A DNA stretch of 62,648 nucleotides from an uncultured Spirochaetaceae bacterium (GTDB taxonomy: Bacteria > Spirochaetota > Spirochaetia > Sphaerochaetales > Sphaerochaetaceae). The DNA is taken from contig CALXLV010000028.1 in assembly GCA_944389295.1 (NCBI GenBank), forward strand, positions 80,504 to 143,151, given 5' to 3'. Of the stretch, positions 9,191 to 16,550 are shown piece by piece; the stretch's first letter is position 1; the number at the start of each line of letters is the position of its first letter. Both the position numbers and the translations under genes were made by a program. Under the pieces are notes generated by a model. The model was not told the origin of the DNA. It saw only the letters and a program-made list of their open reading frames with translations, and made no database searches.

Positions 9191-9970
9191 TCACTTTCTG
9201 TCAAAAGGAATCCTGAGAAGCCTCATGAAATCCTTCTGTGTCTGTAATTCTGTCTTTGCTATGAAATCAATGAAATTATCCAGCTTTCCTTTTCCAAGCC
9301 GATAACTCTGCAAAGCGGAAAGATACTCATGCCTGAATACTGGCGGAATCGATATTGGAAGATATCCATGCTGAAGGAGGATTGTGTTCATCACAAGCCT
9401 TGATACTCTTCCATTTCCATCCCTGAACGGATGTATTGATACCAGTCTCGCATGAGCTTCCGCAGCAAAAACAATAGGATCATATTTGTTTTCATTTTCA
9501 GAGAGCCACTCTGCAAATTCATCAAATAATGCTGGAACTTCCTGATATGAAGGTAAGCTCTCATCAAGTCCCGTAATGATCACATCAACATCCCTGAGTT
9601 TCCCCGGTTGTAGTTCCGGCTGTTCGAATGTCACAAGCTCATGAAAATTGAGGATATCATCTTTGGTTATTGTCTTTGATTCAAGGAGAGTGAACATAAA
9701 GTCATATGCTTTACCACCTCCAATAGCCTCAAACATCTCTCCAAGGGTATGCTGACCTACAGTGACACCATCACGGAGGATTATTGCAGTCTCATCCTCT
9801 GTGAGTGTATTACCCTCAATAGCGTTTGAGCTCCAGACATTCGGAACTCTGTAAAAATCCTTAATCTGGCTGAGAGAGAATGAATCAGAAAAGGGTCGTT
9901 TTTCAGAGATAACCTTCTTCCTTGCCATGCACTCTTTTATTACATTTTCCGCAAACACTCTCTGCTCCAT
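9191..9970 (-). CDS. Fic family protein (class II, self-inhibited AMPylase type)
   Basis: Protein of 259 residues with the complete Fic motif HPFRDGNGR at residues 180-188, which in active members transfers AMP or another phosphoryl group to target hydroxyls. An inhibitory-helix motif SNAIEG (S48...E52 G53) lies at the N-terminus, the arrangement of class II Fic proteins whose Glu blocks the active site. All catalytic residues (His180, Asp/Asn/Arg) are present. It converges with the YhcG remnant in the accessory island; no separate antitoxin gene is needed for this class. Targets are unknown. Confidence 0.9.
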   Translation of the reverse strand: MEQRVFAENVIKECMARKKVISEKRPFSDSFSLSQIKDFYRVPNVWSSNAIEGNTLTEDETAIILRDGVTVGQHTLGEMFEAIGGGKAYDFMFTLLESKTITKDDILNFHELVTFEQPELQPGKLRDVDVIITGLDESLPSYQEVPALFDEFAEWLSENENKYDPIVFAAEAHARLVSIHPFRDGNGRVSRLVMNTILLQHGYLPISIPPVFRHEYLSALQSYRLGKGKLDNFIDFIAKTELQTQKDFMRLLRIPFDRK

Positions 9971-10133
9971 TAATCTCAGTGATATAACTGCGACAGACTA
10001 CAAATACTGTCAATTAATATTTTACAACAACAGAAAATAACCTCCAATACATATTGGAAAGAAATTTCAAGGATATTTAGTGCTCACCACTATTTTTTGT
10101 GATATCCGGCAAAGAAAACCATGAACACATCTT

Positions 10134-10514
10134 TTAGGCGTGGTCATGATTATAGAATAAAGAATTCTTCTTACTTTTGAGTTTCTTGTCGAACGTGACA
10201 AAATCGTTCTTCCCTGACAGGAATCCTGCCAAGAGGAGGCAGTCCACATAATCCAGTCTGGTCTCTTTGAAAAGTGTCAGGGCTTCTCTTATCTGCTCCT
10301 TTCTTTCCACATCGATGTCATCGAGAACATCAAGAAGTGCAGATGCAATATCTTTGCGTCCTATCCCGTATATCTTATGAAGTACATATACAGCTTCCGG
10401 AACTATCTCTGGATATATCTCAGCACCCTCTGCTATCGCTTCCGCCGCCTTTTCAGATTGTTCAGGGATGTCATTAAGCATGTACCGGAGAAGATAATTG
10501 GTATCGATATACAT
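10134..10514 (-). CDS. PIN-domain toxin of a VapC-like toxin-antitoxin pair (copy 1)
   Basis: PIN-domain protein of 126 residues, expected to be a metal-dependent RNase. The acidic residues are visible: Asp in YIDTNYLLR, Glu in IVPEAVYVL, Asp in LDYVDCLLLA and Asp in FVTFDKKL. The start is ATG at 10514, sharing a base with the antitoxin stop (TGATG); an adjacent GTG at 10517 is also in frame. It is paralogous to the pair at 11598-12228, with shared IDTNYxLR, LLDDIxxERKE and LDYVDCLxLA motifs. Confidence 0.85.
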   Translation of the reverse strand: MYIDTNYLLRYMLNDIPEQSEKAAEAIAEGAEIYPEIVPEAVYVLHKIYGIGRKDIASALLDVLDDIDVERKEQIREALTLFKETRLDYVDCLLLAGFLSGKNDFVTFDKKLKSKKNSLFYNHDHA

Positions 10515-10780
10515 CACTTGCCCTTACCGTACTTCTCTTCCATGGCCATCCCGAAAGCCTTGCCTTCAAGCGGAATGAGCTCAGGATTCGCATATCGATG
10601 CAACACCCCGAAAGCCTTCAGCTGTGCCGCATCTTTCTTTTTCTTCCGTATGATGATGCTTCCATCGCTTCGGCTCGTAATCTCGACCTTGTCACCGTCA
10701 CTGATTCCAGTTGCCGCTGTTATATCAGAAGGAACCCTTATTCCTAGGGAGTTTCCCCATTTTGAAACGGTTGCAATCAT
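10514..10780 (-). CDS. AbrB/MazE-fold antitoxin (copy 1)
   Basis: Antitoxin of 88 residues. The N-terminal half is a swapped-hairpin AbrB domain (ATVSKWGNSLGIRVPSDI...DGDKVEIT). The C-terminal part (FGVLHRYANPELIPLE) should bind the PIN toxin. The ATG at 10780 is chosen because AAGGAG lies six bases upstream and the paralogue begins at the matching residue. It is the first gene of a two-gene operon. An 8-bp inverted repeat in its promoter is the likely autoregulatory site. Confidence 0.85.
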   Translation of the reverse strand: MIATVSKWGNSLGIRVPSDITAATGISDGDKVEITSRSDGSIIIRKKKKDAAQLKAFGVLHRYANPELIPLEGKAFGMAMEEKYGKGK

Positions 10781-10792
10781 TTCCATCTCCTT

Positions 10793-10823
10793 ATCCGATA
10801 CAGATTGTATATCCATATCGGAT
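10793..10823 (-). promoter_or_regulatory. Inverted-repeat operator upstream of toxin-antitoxin pair 1
   Basis: ATCCGATA (10793-10800) and TATCGGAT (10816-10823) form a perfect 8-bp inverted repeat around a TATACA-like -10 region, 13 bp before the antitoxin start. This is the usual layout for conditional cooperativity in AbrB/PIN operons. Confidence 0.55.
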
Positions 10824-10850
10824 ATCATTCAAGCCTTATTCCATTGAGGT

Positions 10851-11111
10851 TCATACCATCCGAGCGGGAATATCACCATAGTTCCGTTGTGACTGCCACT
10901 CTGCATATCCTGATCGCAGAACTTGAAGTTCACGGATGTAAGGCCTCTTCTCTAGGAACAAGGCTGCAAGACCATTATTAATCCCTTCTTCAACTAAGTA
11001 TTTTATATAGAGCCAAATGCATACACGAAAGATTTCATCCGCTTTTACTTGCCGCATCTGCCCATAAATACCCATTTTGTACCCAACCCTGTTCTTGAAG
11101 GTATTAGGCAA
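10851..11111 (-). CDS. Uncharacterised short ORF, possibly a gene remnant
   Basis: An 86-codon frame with a protein-like middle and end (FRVCIWLYIKYLVEEGINN...LFLEKRPYIREL). Its first codons fall inside the duplicated tRNA-flank sequence, and the nominal start is TTG. I do not recognise the family. It may be the 3' end of a gene cut by integration at the tRNA site, or not coding at all. Confidence 0.25.
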   Translation of the reverse strand: MPNTFKNRVGYKMGIYGQMRQVKADEIFRVCIWLYIKYLVEEGINNGLAALFLEKRPYIRELQVLRSGYAEWQSQRNYGDIPARMV

Positions 11112-11201
11112 AGGAAAAAGGCTTATCCAATTCCTTATCTAGAATAGAATAAACCTTAGTTGACGATGGCAGGATCGAACTGCCGACTTTCACGATGTCA
11201 A
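11053..11201. repeat. Direct repeat, left copy (att-like): tRNA-Val 3' half plus flank
   Basis: About 149 bp matching 12231-12379 at a constant offset of 1178 bp, with scattered substitutions. It contains the last 42 nt of tRNA-Val (11160-11201), the tRNA terminator and about 60 bp beyond. Similarity stops inside the anticodon region, as expected where an element has recombined into the 3' half of a tRNA gene. Confidence 0.75.
11160..11201 (-). pseudogene. Partial tRNA-Val (3' half only)
   Basis: Matches the anticodon-loop, T-arm and acceptor 3' side of the intact tRNA-Val at 12338-12409, with changes in the acceptor (GAC for GGGC on the plus strand). No D-arm or 5' acceptor is present, so it cannot make a tRNA. 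It marks the second att-like copy. Confidence 0.75.
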
Positions 11202-11221
11202 GGTTAGAAAAAGAATTTATA

Positions 11222-11326
11222 TAAAGTCCTATAGACTTCTATCAATTTATTTTATTATAGGACTTTACATCAATATAAAGTTCTATCGCTATCTATTAAT
11301 TTCTACCAACTTCTATGATTTCTATC
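11222..11326. repeat. 12-bp inverted repeat and TTCTAT repeats next to the att-like site
   Basis: TAAAGTCCTATA (11222-11233) and TATAGGACTTTA (11256-11267) form a perfect 12-bp inverted repeat with a 22-bp spacer. Near and inside it, TTCTATC-like heptamers occur at 11237, 11281, 11301, 11311 and 11320, and AAAGTTCTAT repeats the left arm at 11278. Clusters of short repeats beside a tRNA att site resemble integrase arm-type binding sites. That role is an inference. Confidence 0.5.
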
Positions 11327-11548
11327 TGCCCATTTCATTTGATGTCAATATCAAATTCGCCCAGAGAATAGGGTCAAAACGCGACTCTGCGAGTACCATC
11401 GACATCCATCACCTCCTGCCTCTTTTGCTCATTTTCTTTCGGCCCGGTTCGGGAATTGCAAACTCCGCAACGGATATTACAAATCTTGGAATTTTGGGAT
11501 GAAAAATGAACTTTGGTAAGCCTTATTTATTAAAATCTATAAACTGTT

Positions 11549-11592
11549 TTGTCTTTTTCTTATTTAAGTATATACTGTAGATACAAGGGAGA
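11549..11592 (+). promoter_or_regulatory. Promoter and RBS of toxin-antitoxin pair 2
   Basis: TTGTCT (11549-11554), a 16-bp spacer and TATACT (11571-11576). The -10 lies in the 10-bp palindrome AGTATATACT (11567-11576), a likely autoregulatory site. AAGGGAGA follows at 11585-11592, five bases before the antitoxin ATG. Most of 11330-11548 shows no gene. Confidence 0.6.
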
Positions 11593-11597
11593 AATGT

Positions 11598-11861
11598 ATG
11601 CATAGCACGCAGGTAGCAAAATGGGGAAATTCATCCGCAGTAAGGATTCCAGAGAATATCCTCAAAGAAACAGGAATTTCGAAAGGTGATAATGTTGAGA
11701 TAATTTCTTTAGCTGGTTCCATAATCATACGGAAGAAACCTGGGGGAAAGAAATCGCTAAAAGCAGCAGGTATGCTTTCCGAGTATTCAAATCCAGAACT
11801 TAGAAAGCTCGAAAAAGATGCTTGGAAGAATGCAGCTGTGAGGAAGTATGGCTCTCATTGA
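11598..11861 (+). CDS. AbrB/MazE-fold antitoxin (copy 2)
   Basis: Antitoxin of 87 residues, paralogous to the one at 10514-10780: QVAKWGNSSAVRIPENILKE, then GDNVEIISLAGSIIIRKK, and a C-terminal AAGMLSEYSNPELRKLEKD where the paralogue has GVLHRYANPELIPLE. It should bind DNA as a dimer and mask the downstream PIN toxin, whose gene it overlaps by 14 bp. It has its own promoter and lies inside the 1178-bp segment bounded by the tRNA-Val repeats. Confidence 0.88.
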   Translation: MHSTQVAKWGNSSAVRIPENILKETGISKGDNVEIISLAGSIIIRKKPGGKKSLKAAGMLSEYSNPELRKLEKDAWKNAAVRKYGSH

Positions 11862-12228
11862 TACAAATTATATTCTTAGGTTTATTCTCGGCCCATCTGA
11901 GCCATACTTTGAAAAGGCAAAAGAAATCATTGAAAACGGGTGCAAAACTCTACCTGAAAGCATTTCAGAGACAATATTTGTTCTTGAGGGTGTATATCAT
12001 GTAAAAAGAGATAAAATTGCTGAAACCTTAATTGCACTACTCGATGATATCGAAATCGAAAGGAAAGAGGTTATTGTAGAGGCACTACAATTTTATGGTT
12101 GCGGCACACCGAAACTGGATTACGTTGATTGTCTGTACCTTGCTGTAGCAAAACTTACGGGAGAAAATGTACTAACACTGGATAAGAAGCTGGCAAAACA
12201 ATTGCAGAAACTCACAAAAGAAGCATAA
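11848..12228 (+). CDS. PIN-domain toxin of a VapC-like pair (copy 2)
   Basis: PIN-domain protein of 126 residues with the four expected acids: Asp in LIDTNYILR, Glu in SISETIFVLE, Asp in LDYVDCLYLA and Asp in VLTLDKKL. It is probably an RNase held inactive by the overlapping antitoxin gene product. It closely parallels copy 1 but is on the opposite strand. It is one of only two intact genes seen in the tRNA-bounded cassette; no integrase is present there. Confidence 0.88.
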   Translation: MALIDTNYILRFILGPSEPYFEKAKEIIENGCKTLPESISETIFVLEGVYHVKRDKIAETLIALLDDIEIERKEVIVEALQFYGCGTPKLDYVDCLYLAVAKLTGENVLTLDKKLAKQLQKLTKEA

Positions 12229-12230
12229 AA

Positions 12231-12379
12231 CGCATCTGCCCACAGTGCCCATTTTAGTGCCCATCCCTGTTTTCGAGGGTATTTGGCAAAGAAAAAAGGC
12301 CTATCCAATTCCTTATCTGGAATAGAATAAGCCTTACTGGGCGATGGCAGGATCGAACTGCCGACTTCCACGATGTCAA
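12231..12379. repeat. Direct repeat, right copy (att-like), inside intact tRNA-Val
   Basis: Partner of 11053-11201. Here the repeat continues into the complete tRNA gene, so this is the junction at which the tRNA was kept whole. It begins 3 bp after the PIN-toxin stop codon, with CGCATCTGCCCA shared by both copies. Confidence 0.75.
12292..12335 (-). terminator. Rho-independent terminator of tRNA-Val
   Basis: On the minus strand an imperfect stem of AGGC-TATTCC against GGAAT-ATAGGCCT is followed by TTTTTTC. It begins three bases after the tRNA 3' end. The same structure is partly preserved in the left direct repeat. Confidence 0.7.
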
Positions 12380-12409
12380 CGTGACACTCTCCCGCTGAGT
12401 TAACCGCCC
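12338..12409 (-). tRNA. tRNA-Val (anticodon GAC)
   Basis: A 72-nt cloverleaf: acceptor GGGCGGT paired with ATCGCCC, discriminator A, D-arm AACTCAGCGGGAGAGT, anticodon stem TCACG/CGTGG with loop TTGACAT, and T-arm with GTTCGATCC. CCA is not encoded. The gene serves as an integration target, as shown by the duplicate of its 3' half at 11160. Confidence 0.95.
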
Positions 12410-12419
12410 AAGCGCAAGT

Positions 12420-12449
12420 ATAATAGCATCATCATTCTGTCCGTGTAAA
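12420..12449 (-). promoter_or_regulatory. Promoter of tRNA-Val
   Basis: TTTACA (12449-12444), an 18-bp spacer and TATTAT (12425-12420) lie just upstream of the tRNA 5' end. An overlapping TATACT is an alternative -10. Confidence 0.5.
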
Positions 12450-12585
12450 GCCATAAACACAGCTTTCTGATAAAATATGGCTCAAAGTGCATGATATGCC
12501 TAAAATATGGCCATACAGTATGCAGAACAGAAAATATTATGATAGTAATAATGAAGCTGCAATATCAGTAGCCAGCGGAGATGAT

Positions 12586-13044
12586 ATGAAGATACTAGAA
12601 GTGCAGGAAAGATCACCGAAGTTAATAAACAAGCTGCTGAAAGTATGGGAATCTTCGGTAATGGCAACGCATCACTTCCTGTCGGAAGCTGAAATCCTGA
12701 AAATAAAGGAATACGTGCCGGAAGCATTATCAGGAGTCGGCAGACTGTTCATAGCTGAAGATGATGAGCACCTCCCTGTCGCCTTTATGGGAGTGGAGAA
12801 CGGATCACTGGAAATGCTCTTCATAAAGGCGGAGGAACGCGGAAATGGAATCGGAAAAAAGCTCATTCAATACGGAATCTTAAACCTCTCCGTCAAAAGA
12901 CTGGCCGTCAATGAACAGAACCCGCAGGCAAAGGGATTCTATGAACATATGGGATTCCGCGTATATAAACGCACAGATCATGATGAGCAGGGCAATCCCT
13001 ACCCGCTGCTCTACATGGAATATCATGAGGCGGAGGGAAACTGA
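12586..13044 (+). CDS. yjaB: GNAT acetyltransferase, YjaB-like
   Basis: Acetyltransferase of 152 residues using acetyl-CoA; the natural substrate is unknown. It follows the YjaB pattern from end to end: VWESSVMATHHFLSE, LFIKAEERGNGIGKKL (the acetyl-CoA loop), LAVNEQNPQAKGFYEHMGF and DEQGNPYPLLYMEY. The ATG at 12586 is selected because GCGGAG precedes it by five bases; a longer frame from 12487 adds residues without similarity. It is the first ordinary gene after the accessory island. Confidence 0.85.
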   Translation: MKILEVQERSPKLINKLLKVWESSVMATHHFLSEAEILKIKEYVPEALSGVGRLFIAEDDEHLPVAFMGVENGSLEMLFIKAEERGNGIGKKLIQYGILNLSVKRLAVNEQNPQAKGFYEHMGFRVYKRTDHDEQGNPYPLLYMEYHEAEGN

Positions 13045-13204
13045 AAACTCCTTATACTGAAAATATGGGATATGATTCTCCAAACCCAGCATCTTCCAGC
13101 CGTTTCAAATGTCATGCAAGCACAGCCTCAGCCGAAGAGAGGCAGACTGCCTTTAAAATCCCACTCGCCCATAATCAGATAATCCTGTAGAATACCGTTG
13201 AGCT

Positions 13205-14353
13205 ATGAAGGCTTTATGCATCTACATCAAGGCGGGAAAAGGCCATTTCGTTCCGGCTCGCGCAGTAAGCGAGCAGCTTGAGGCAATCGGTGTCGAAACC
13301 AGATTGATCGATTTCTTCGACTATCTTGACCTCAGATGGATGGAAAGACTGAACCAGAAAGCATGGCGCCTGATGCTCAGAATCCCGTTCATAGAGAAAC
13401 ACATCTTCGGTACCCTTGACCGCTCCGAATGGGGAATCGAGAGCCTGATAAAAAGTGTCAGAAAACTCAGGATGAAGAAACTGCGGAAGAACATAGAGGA
13501 GTTCAGACCCGATATAATCTTCACCACACATCCCTACCCCGGCACAGTCCTCTCCACGCTCCTTCATGAAATGGATGCCTCTATCCCGGTATATTTCTAC
13601 TCAACCGACGTATTCTCAGCGCCAGCGGTCTCAATCTGCCCGTACCTGAGAAAGTTTCTGATACCAACCGAGGAAGGAGCGGAACGTGTGAAAAAGATGG
13701 GACAGCCGTCTGAATCAATCCTACTCTGCCCGTTCCCTCTCCAGCGCTCTGTCGCGGATGAGCCCAGACTTCCGAAACAGGAAGCGAGGAGGAAAATCGG
13801 CATAGACGAGAACAGATTCACCATCCAGCTCAACCTCGGGGGAGAAGGACTCGGCTCGCTGGATCTTCTTGAGGACATACTCAGGGAAGATATGCCTGTG
13901 CAGGTAGTCATCATCGGCGGAATCAACAAGATAATGGAGAAAAAGCTGAAGCTCATCAGGAAGCTGTACCGCGGAGGCAAGAACGCCTCAGTCATCATCA
14001 GAGGCTTCGTAGACAACGTCAGCGACTATCTCGCCGCCTCCGATGTGATCGCAGGACGGGCGGGCATAAACACTATCGTCGAAGCAATATATGCCCACAG
14101 GCCGTTCCTCATAACAGAGCTCGTCTACATCGTCATACACTCCGCAGAGTATGTGGAGAAGTACAAAGTAGGCTGGAACGCCGCAGGCGACAGGGAGAAG
14201 CAGATAGGAATAATACGCTCACTTGTGGAACACCCTGAGAAACTTGAAGAGATGGACAGCCATTTTGACAGCGTCCCGATCGAATACAGCGCGGAGCATC
14301 TTGCCCGGATGCTGGAAGAGGATGCCGAACTTTTCCGGGAAAGCTGCAACTGA
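13205..14353 (+). CDS. Processive diacylglycerol glycosyltransferase-like protein (GT28, MGDG synthase type)
   Basis: Glycosyltransferase of 382 residues with the MGDG-synthase/MurG-like two-domain layout. It starts LCIYIKAGKGHFVPARAVSEQL (the GxGH nucleotide/acceptor motif) and has PDIIFTTHPYPG, LNLGGEGLGSLDLLED and the donor-binding segment DVIAGRAGINTIVEAIYAHRPFLI. It probably adds a sugar to diacylglycerol at the inner membrane. MurG is excluded by context and by the N-terminal motif. No signal peptide is present. Confidence 0.8.
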   Translation: MKALCIYIKAGKGHFVPARAVSEQLEAIGVETRLIDFFDYLDLRWMERLNQKAWRLMLRIPFIEKHIFGTLDRSEWGIESLIKSVRKLRMKKLRKNIEEFRPDIIFTTHPYPGTVLSTLLHEMDASIPVYFYSTDVFSAPAVSICPYLRKFLIPTEEGAERVKKMGQPSESILLCPFPLQRSVADEPRLPKQEARRKIGIDENRFTIQLNLGGEGLGSLDLLEDILREDMPVQVVIIGGINKIMEKKLKLIRKLYRGGKNASVIIRGFVDNVSDYLAASDVIAGRAGINTIVEAIYAHRPFLITELVYIVIHSAEYVEKYKVGWNAAGDREKQIGIIRSLVEHPEKLEEMDSHFDSVPIEYSAEHLARMLEEDAELFRESCN

Positions 14354-14447
14354 ACCCATCATCGCAGCAGCAGAAGCGAAAGCAAAATCAGGAGCAAATG
14401 CATCGCGGCATCTTCACCATCTACCTGAATACGGGCATGATTGTCTT

Positions 14448-14942
14448 ATGAATGAAGCTCTGACTATAAGGGAATATACGGAAGCAGACCTCCCCTCGAT
14501 GATAAGGATATGGAATGAAGTGGTTGAGGAGGGAAACGCCTTCCCGCAGGAGGAGTGCCTTAATGAAGAGACAGGGAAAGACTTCTTCGCCTCACAGAGC
14601 TGCACAGGCGTCGCAGTGGATAAGAATGGCGTAATAACAGGGCTCTACATACTCCATCCGAACAATATTGGAAGATGCGGACATATATGCAACGCAAGCT
14701 ATGCAGTCGATTCACGCTTCCGCGGTCTCCATACAGGCGAAAAGCTGGTCAGGGATTCGATGGAGGCAGCGCTGAAGTACGGTTTCAGGATACTGCAGTT
14801 CAACGCGGTGGTCTCGACGAACATGCATGCAAGACACCTCTATGAACGCCTCGGATTCATCCAGCTGGGAACGATAAAGAACGGATTCAGGAAGAAAGAC
14901 GGAAGCTACGAGGACATATGTCCGTACTATATCACCCTGTGA
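14448..14942 (+). CDS. GNAT family N-acetyltransferase
   Basis: Acetyltransferase of 164 residues with the GNAT core: LTIREYTEADLPSMIRIWNEV at the N-terminus, SYAVDSRFRGLHTGEKLVRD as the acetyl-CoA binding loop, and NMHARHLYERLGF near the end. ATG at 14448 matches the usual family start; the frame is open further upstream but overlaps the glycosyltransferase gene. Substrate unknown. Confidence 0.8.
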   Translation: MNEALTIREYTEADLPSMIRIWNEVVEEGNAFPQEECLNEETGKDFFASQSCTGVAVDKNGVITGLYILHPNNIGRCGHICNASYAVDSRFRGLHTGEKLVRDSMEAALKYGFRILQFNAVVSTNMHARHLYERLGFIQLGTIKNGFRKKDGSYEDICPYYITL

Positions 14943-15067
14943 GTGCAGAAAAGAGCACTAATTTATAGTTACGCTTATAATCAATTTGCAATTACAGAGG
15001 CAGCCCAATCTTACAGTCATAAAACGCAGGGAAACGCATAATCACAGCCGTTCTCTCAGATTATGCA

Positions 15068-15793
15068 TCAAAACGATGCAGCAATAAATGCCCAGATAAC
15101 GGCGACTATCACCGACGGGAAGAGATTCGACACCCTTATGTGCTTATCCCAGACCATGTTTATCCCGAGCGCGGCTATAAGGACAGAGCCTACAAGGCTC
15201 AGCGCAGATATCGCCTCAGCAGTCATCACAGGGCGGATAAGACCGGCAAGAAGAGTGACAAGCCCCTGAACGATGAGAATGGGAATGAAGGAGAAGAGGC
15301 AGCCCTTGCCGTGCGTCAGCGTCATGAGGAGAACGAGGATGAGATCGAGGATCGATTTCGCAAAGAGTACCGAGCTGTCGCCGTAAAGCCCTTCATTGAG
15401 AGGCCCGAGCACAGCCATAGCGCCTATCGACACGACAAGGGAGGCATTGACGAAAGCGCTTACGAACCCCTCCTCGCCGTGGCTTCCCGTCTTTGCTTTC
15501 AGCCACTCGCCGAAACGCGTCATATGCTTCTCGATATTCACTGCCTCGCCGATGAAAGCGCCGAGAACAAGGGATGATGCGAGCATCACAGAGCCGCCTG
15601 CGACAAAACTTCCGTCTTTCAGCCCCAGCATTCCGGCCATGACGCCGCCGATGCCGATGAAAATGATGGAGAGCCCGCAGGCAGAGAGCATCGTCTCCTG
15701 ATAACGCGCCGTAAGCCTCTTTCCGAATGTGAGCCCGATGAGCCCTCCTATTATGGTGGCGGCGGCATCAACTAAAGTTCCGAATCCGGGCAT
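15068..15793 (-). CDS. DUF554 family inner-membrane protein
   Basis: Integral membrane protein of 241 residues with about six hydrophobic segments, matching the DUF554 (YdfK/YqgA) family. Visible features are a Gly-rich start GFGTLVDAAATIIGGLIGL, the loop EAVNIEKHMTRFGEWLK and VFVNASLVVSIGAMAVLGPLNEGL-type central helices. The role of the family is not established. It lies 64 bp from a TetR gene in the same orientation. Confidence 0.8.
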   Translation of the reverse strand: MPGFGTLVDAAATIIGGLIGLTFGKRLTARYQETMLSACGLSIIFIGIGGVMAGMLGLKDGSFVAGGSVMLASSLVLGAFIGEAVNIEKHMTRFGEWLKAKTGSHGEEGFVSAFVNASLVVSIGAMAVLGPLNEGLYGDSSVLFAKSILDLILVLLMTLTHGKGCLFSFIPILIVQGLVTLLAGLIRPVMTAEAISALSLVGSVLIAALGINMVWDKHIRVSNLFPSVIVAVIWAFIAASF

Positions 15794-15857
15794 TCCTATC
15801 CTCCTCAGAAATGATCTTTATACATCTGCTGGAAAATATGTAAAAGAGGAATTGCCA

Positions 15858-16412
15858 TCAGATGATGGAATACTTCATGCGGTTCTCAAGCAGGGATTTC
15901 AGGAAGCTGAGAATCTCGCTGCGGGATATCGATGTGCCGGAGACGGAGGCATAGCGCAGAAGGCTGATAAGACCTCCCATGCTGAACTCCATATGGAGCC
16001 TGTTGTTCAGGACTGAGAGGTCCTTGCCGAGCACCTTTACATAGATATCGATGAAGAGTTTCTCGAAAAGGCCGAAGAACTCCTCAAGAAGCCCGGCGCT
16101 CTGCATCGTCATGATGAGCTCGCTGCACTCGATCTCCGTATAAAGTTTCTCCCAGAACTCAAAGGCATCCGAGATGTTCCCGTTGAGGATATCGTCGGAG
16201 ATGGCTTTCAGCGTCCGTTCAGAATGGAAGAGAAGAACATCCTTCGTCGATCTGTAATGACGGTAGAATGTCATGCGGGACGTACCCGCGCGGGATGCGA
16301 CATCCGTCACGGTTATCTTCCCGAACGGCTTCTCGCTCATCAGTGCTCTGAGCGCAAGATATATCTGGCTCTGGCTGTCGGAATTCCCCTTCTCTTCCTC
16401 TCTTATCTCCAT
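15858..16412 (-). CDS. TetR/AcrR family transcription regulator
   Basis: Regulator of about 184 residues. The N-terminal helix-turn-helix is clear (KPFGKITVTDVASRAGTSRMTFYRHYRSTKDVL); the rest is helical and ligand-binding in this family. ATG at 16412 is chosen, but GTG and TTG starts upstream (to 16448) are possible because no start has a strong ribosome site. It is divergent from the SIMPL gene and upstream of DUF554, either of which it might control. Confidence 0.8.
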   Translation of the reverse strand: MEIREEEKGNSDSQSQIYLALRALMSEKPFGKITVTDVASRAGTSRMTFYRHYRSTKDVLLFHSERTLKAISDDILNGNISDAFEFWEKLYTEIECSELIMTMQSAGLLEEFFGLFEKLFIDIYVKVLGKDLSVLNNRLHMEFSMGGLISLLRYASVSGTSISRSEILSFLKSLLENRMKYSII

Positions 16413-16550
16413 GGGAATATGGTAAGGCACCTGCAGGGAAATGCTCAACAGAAATAAAGCCCCCGGTATCCTGAATCTACATAAAGACTACACCGCCTCT
16501 ACGGGAAATGAAGGGAAAAGGAAGGATAGAATCATAAGCGAGGAGTCAAT

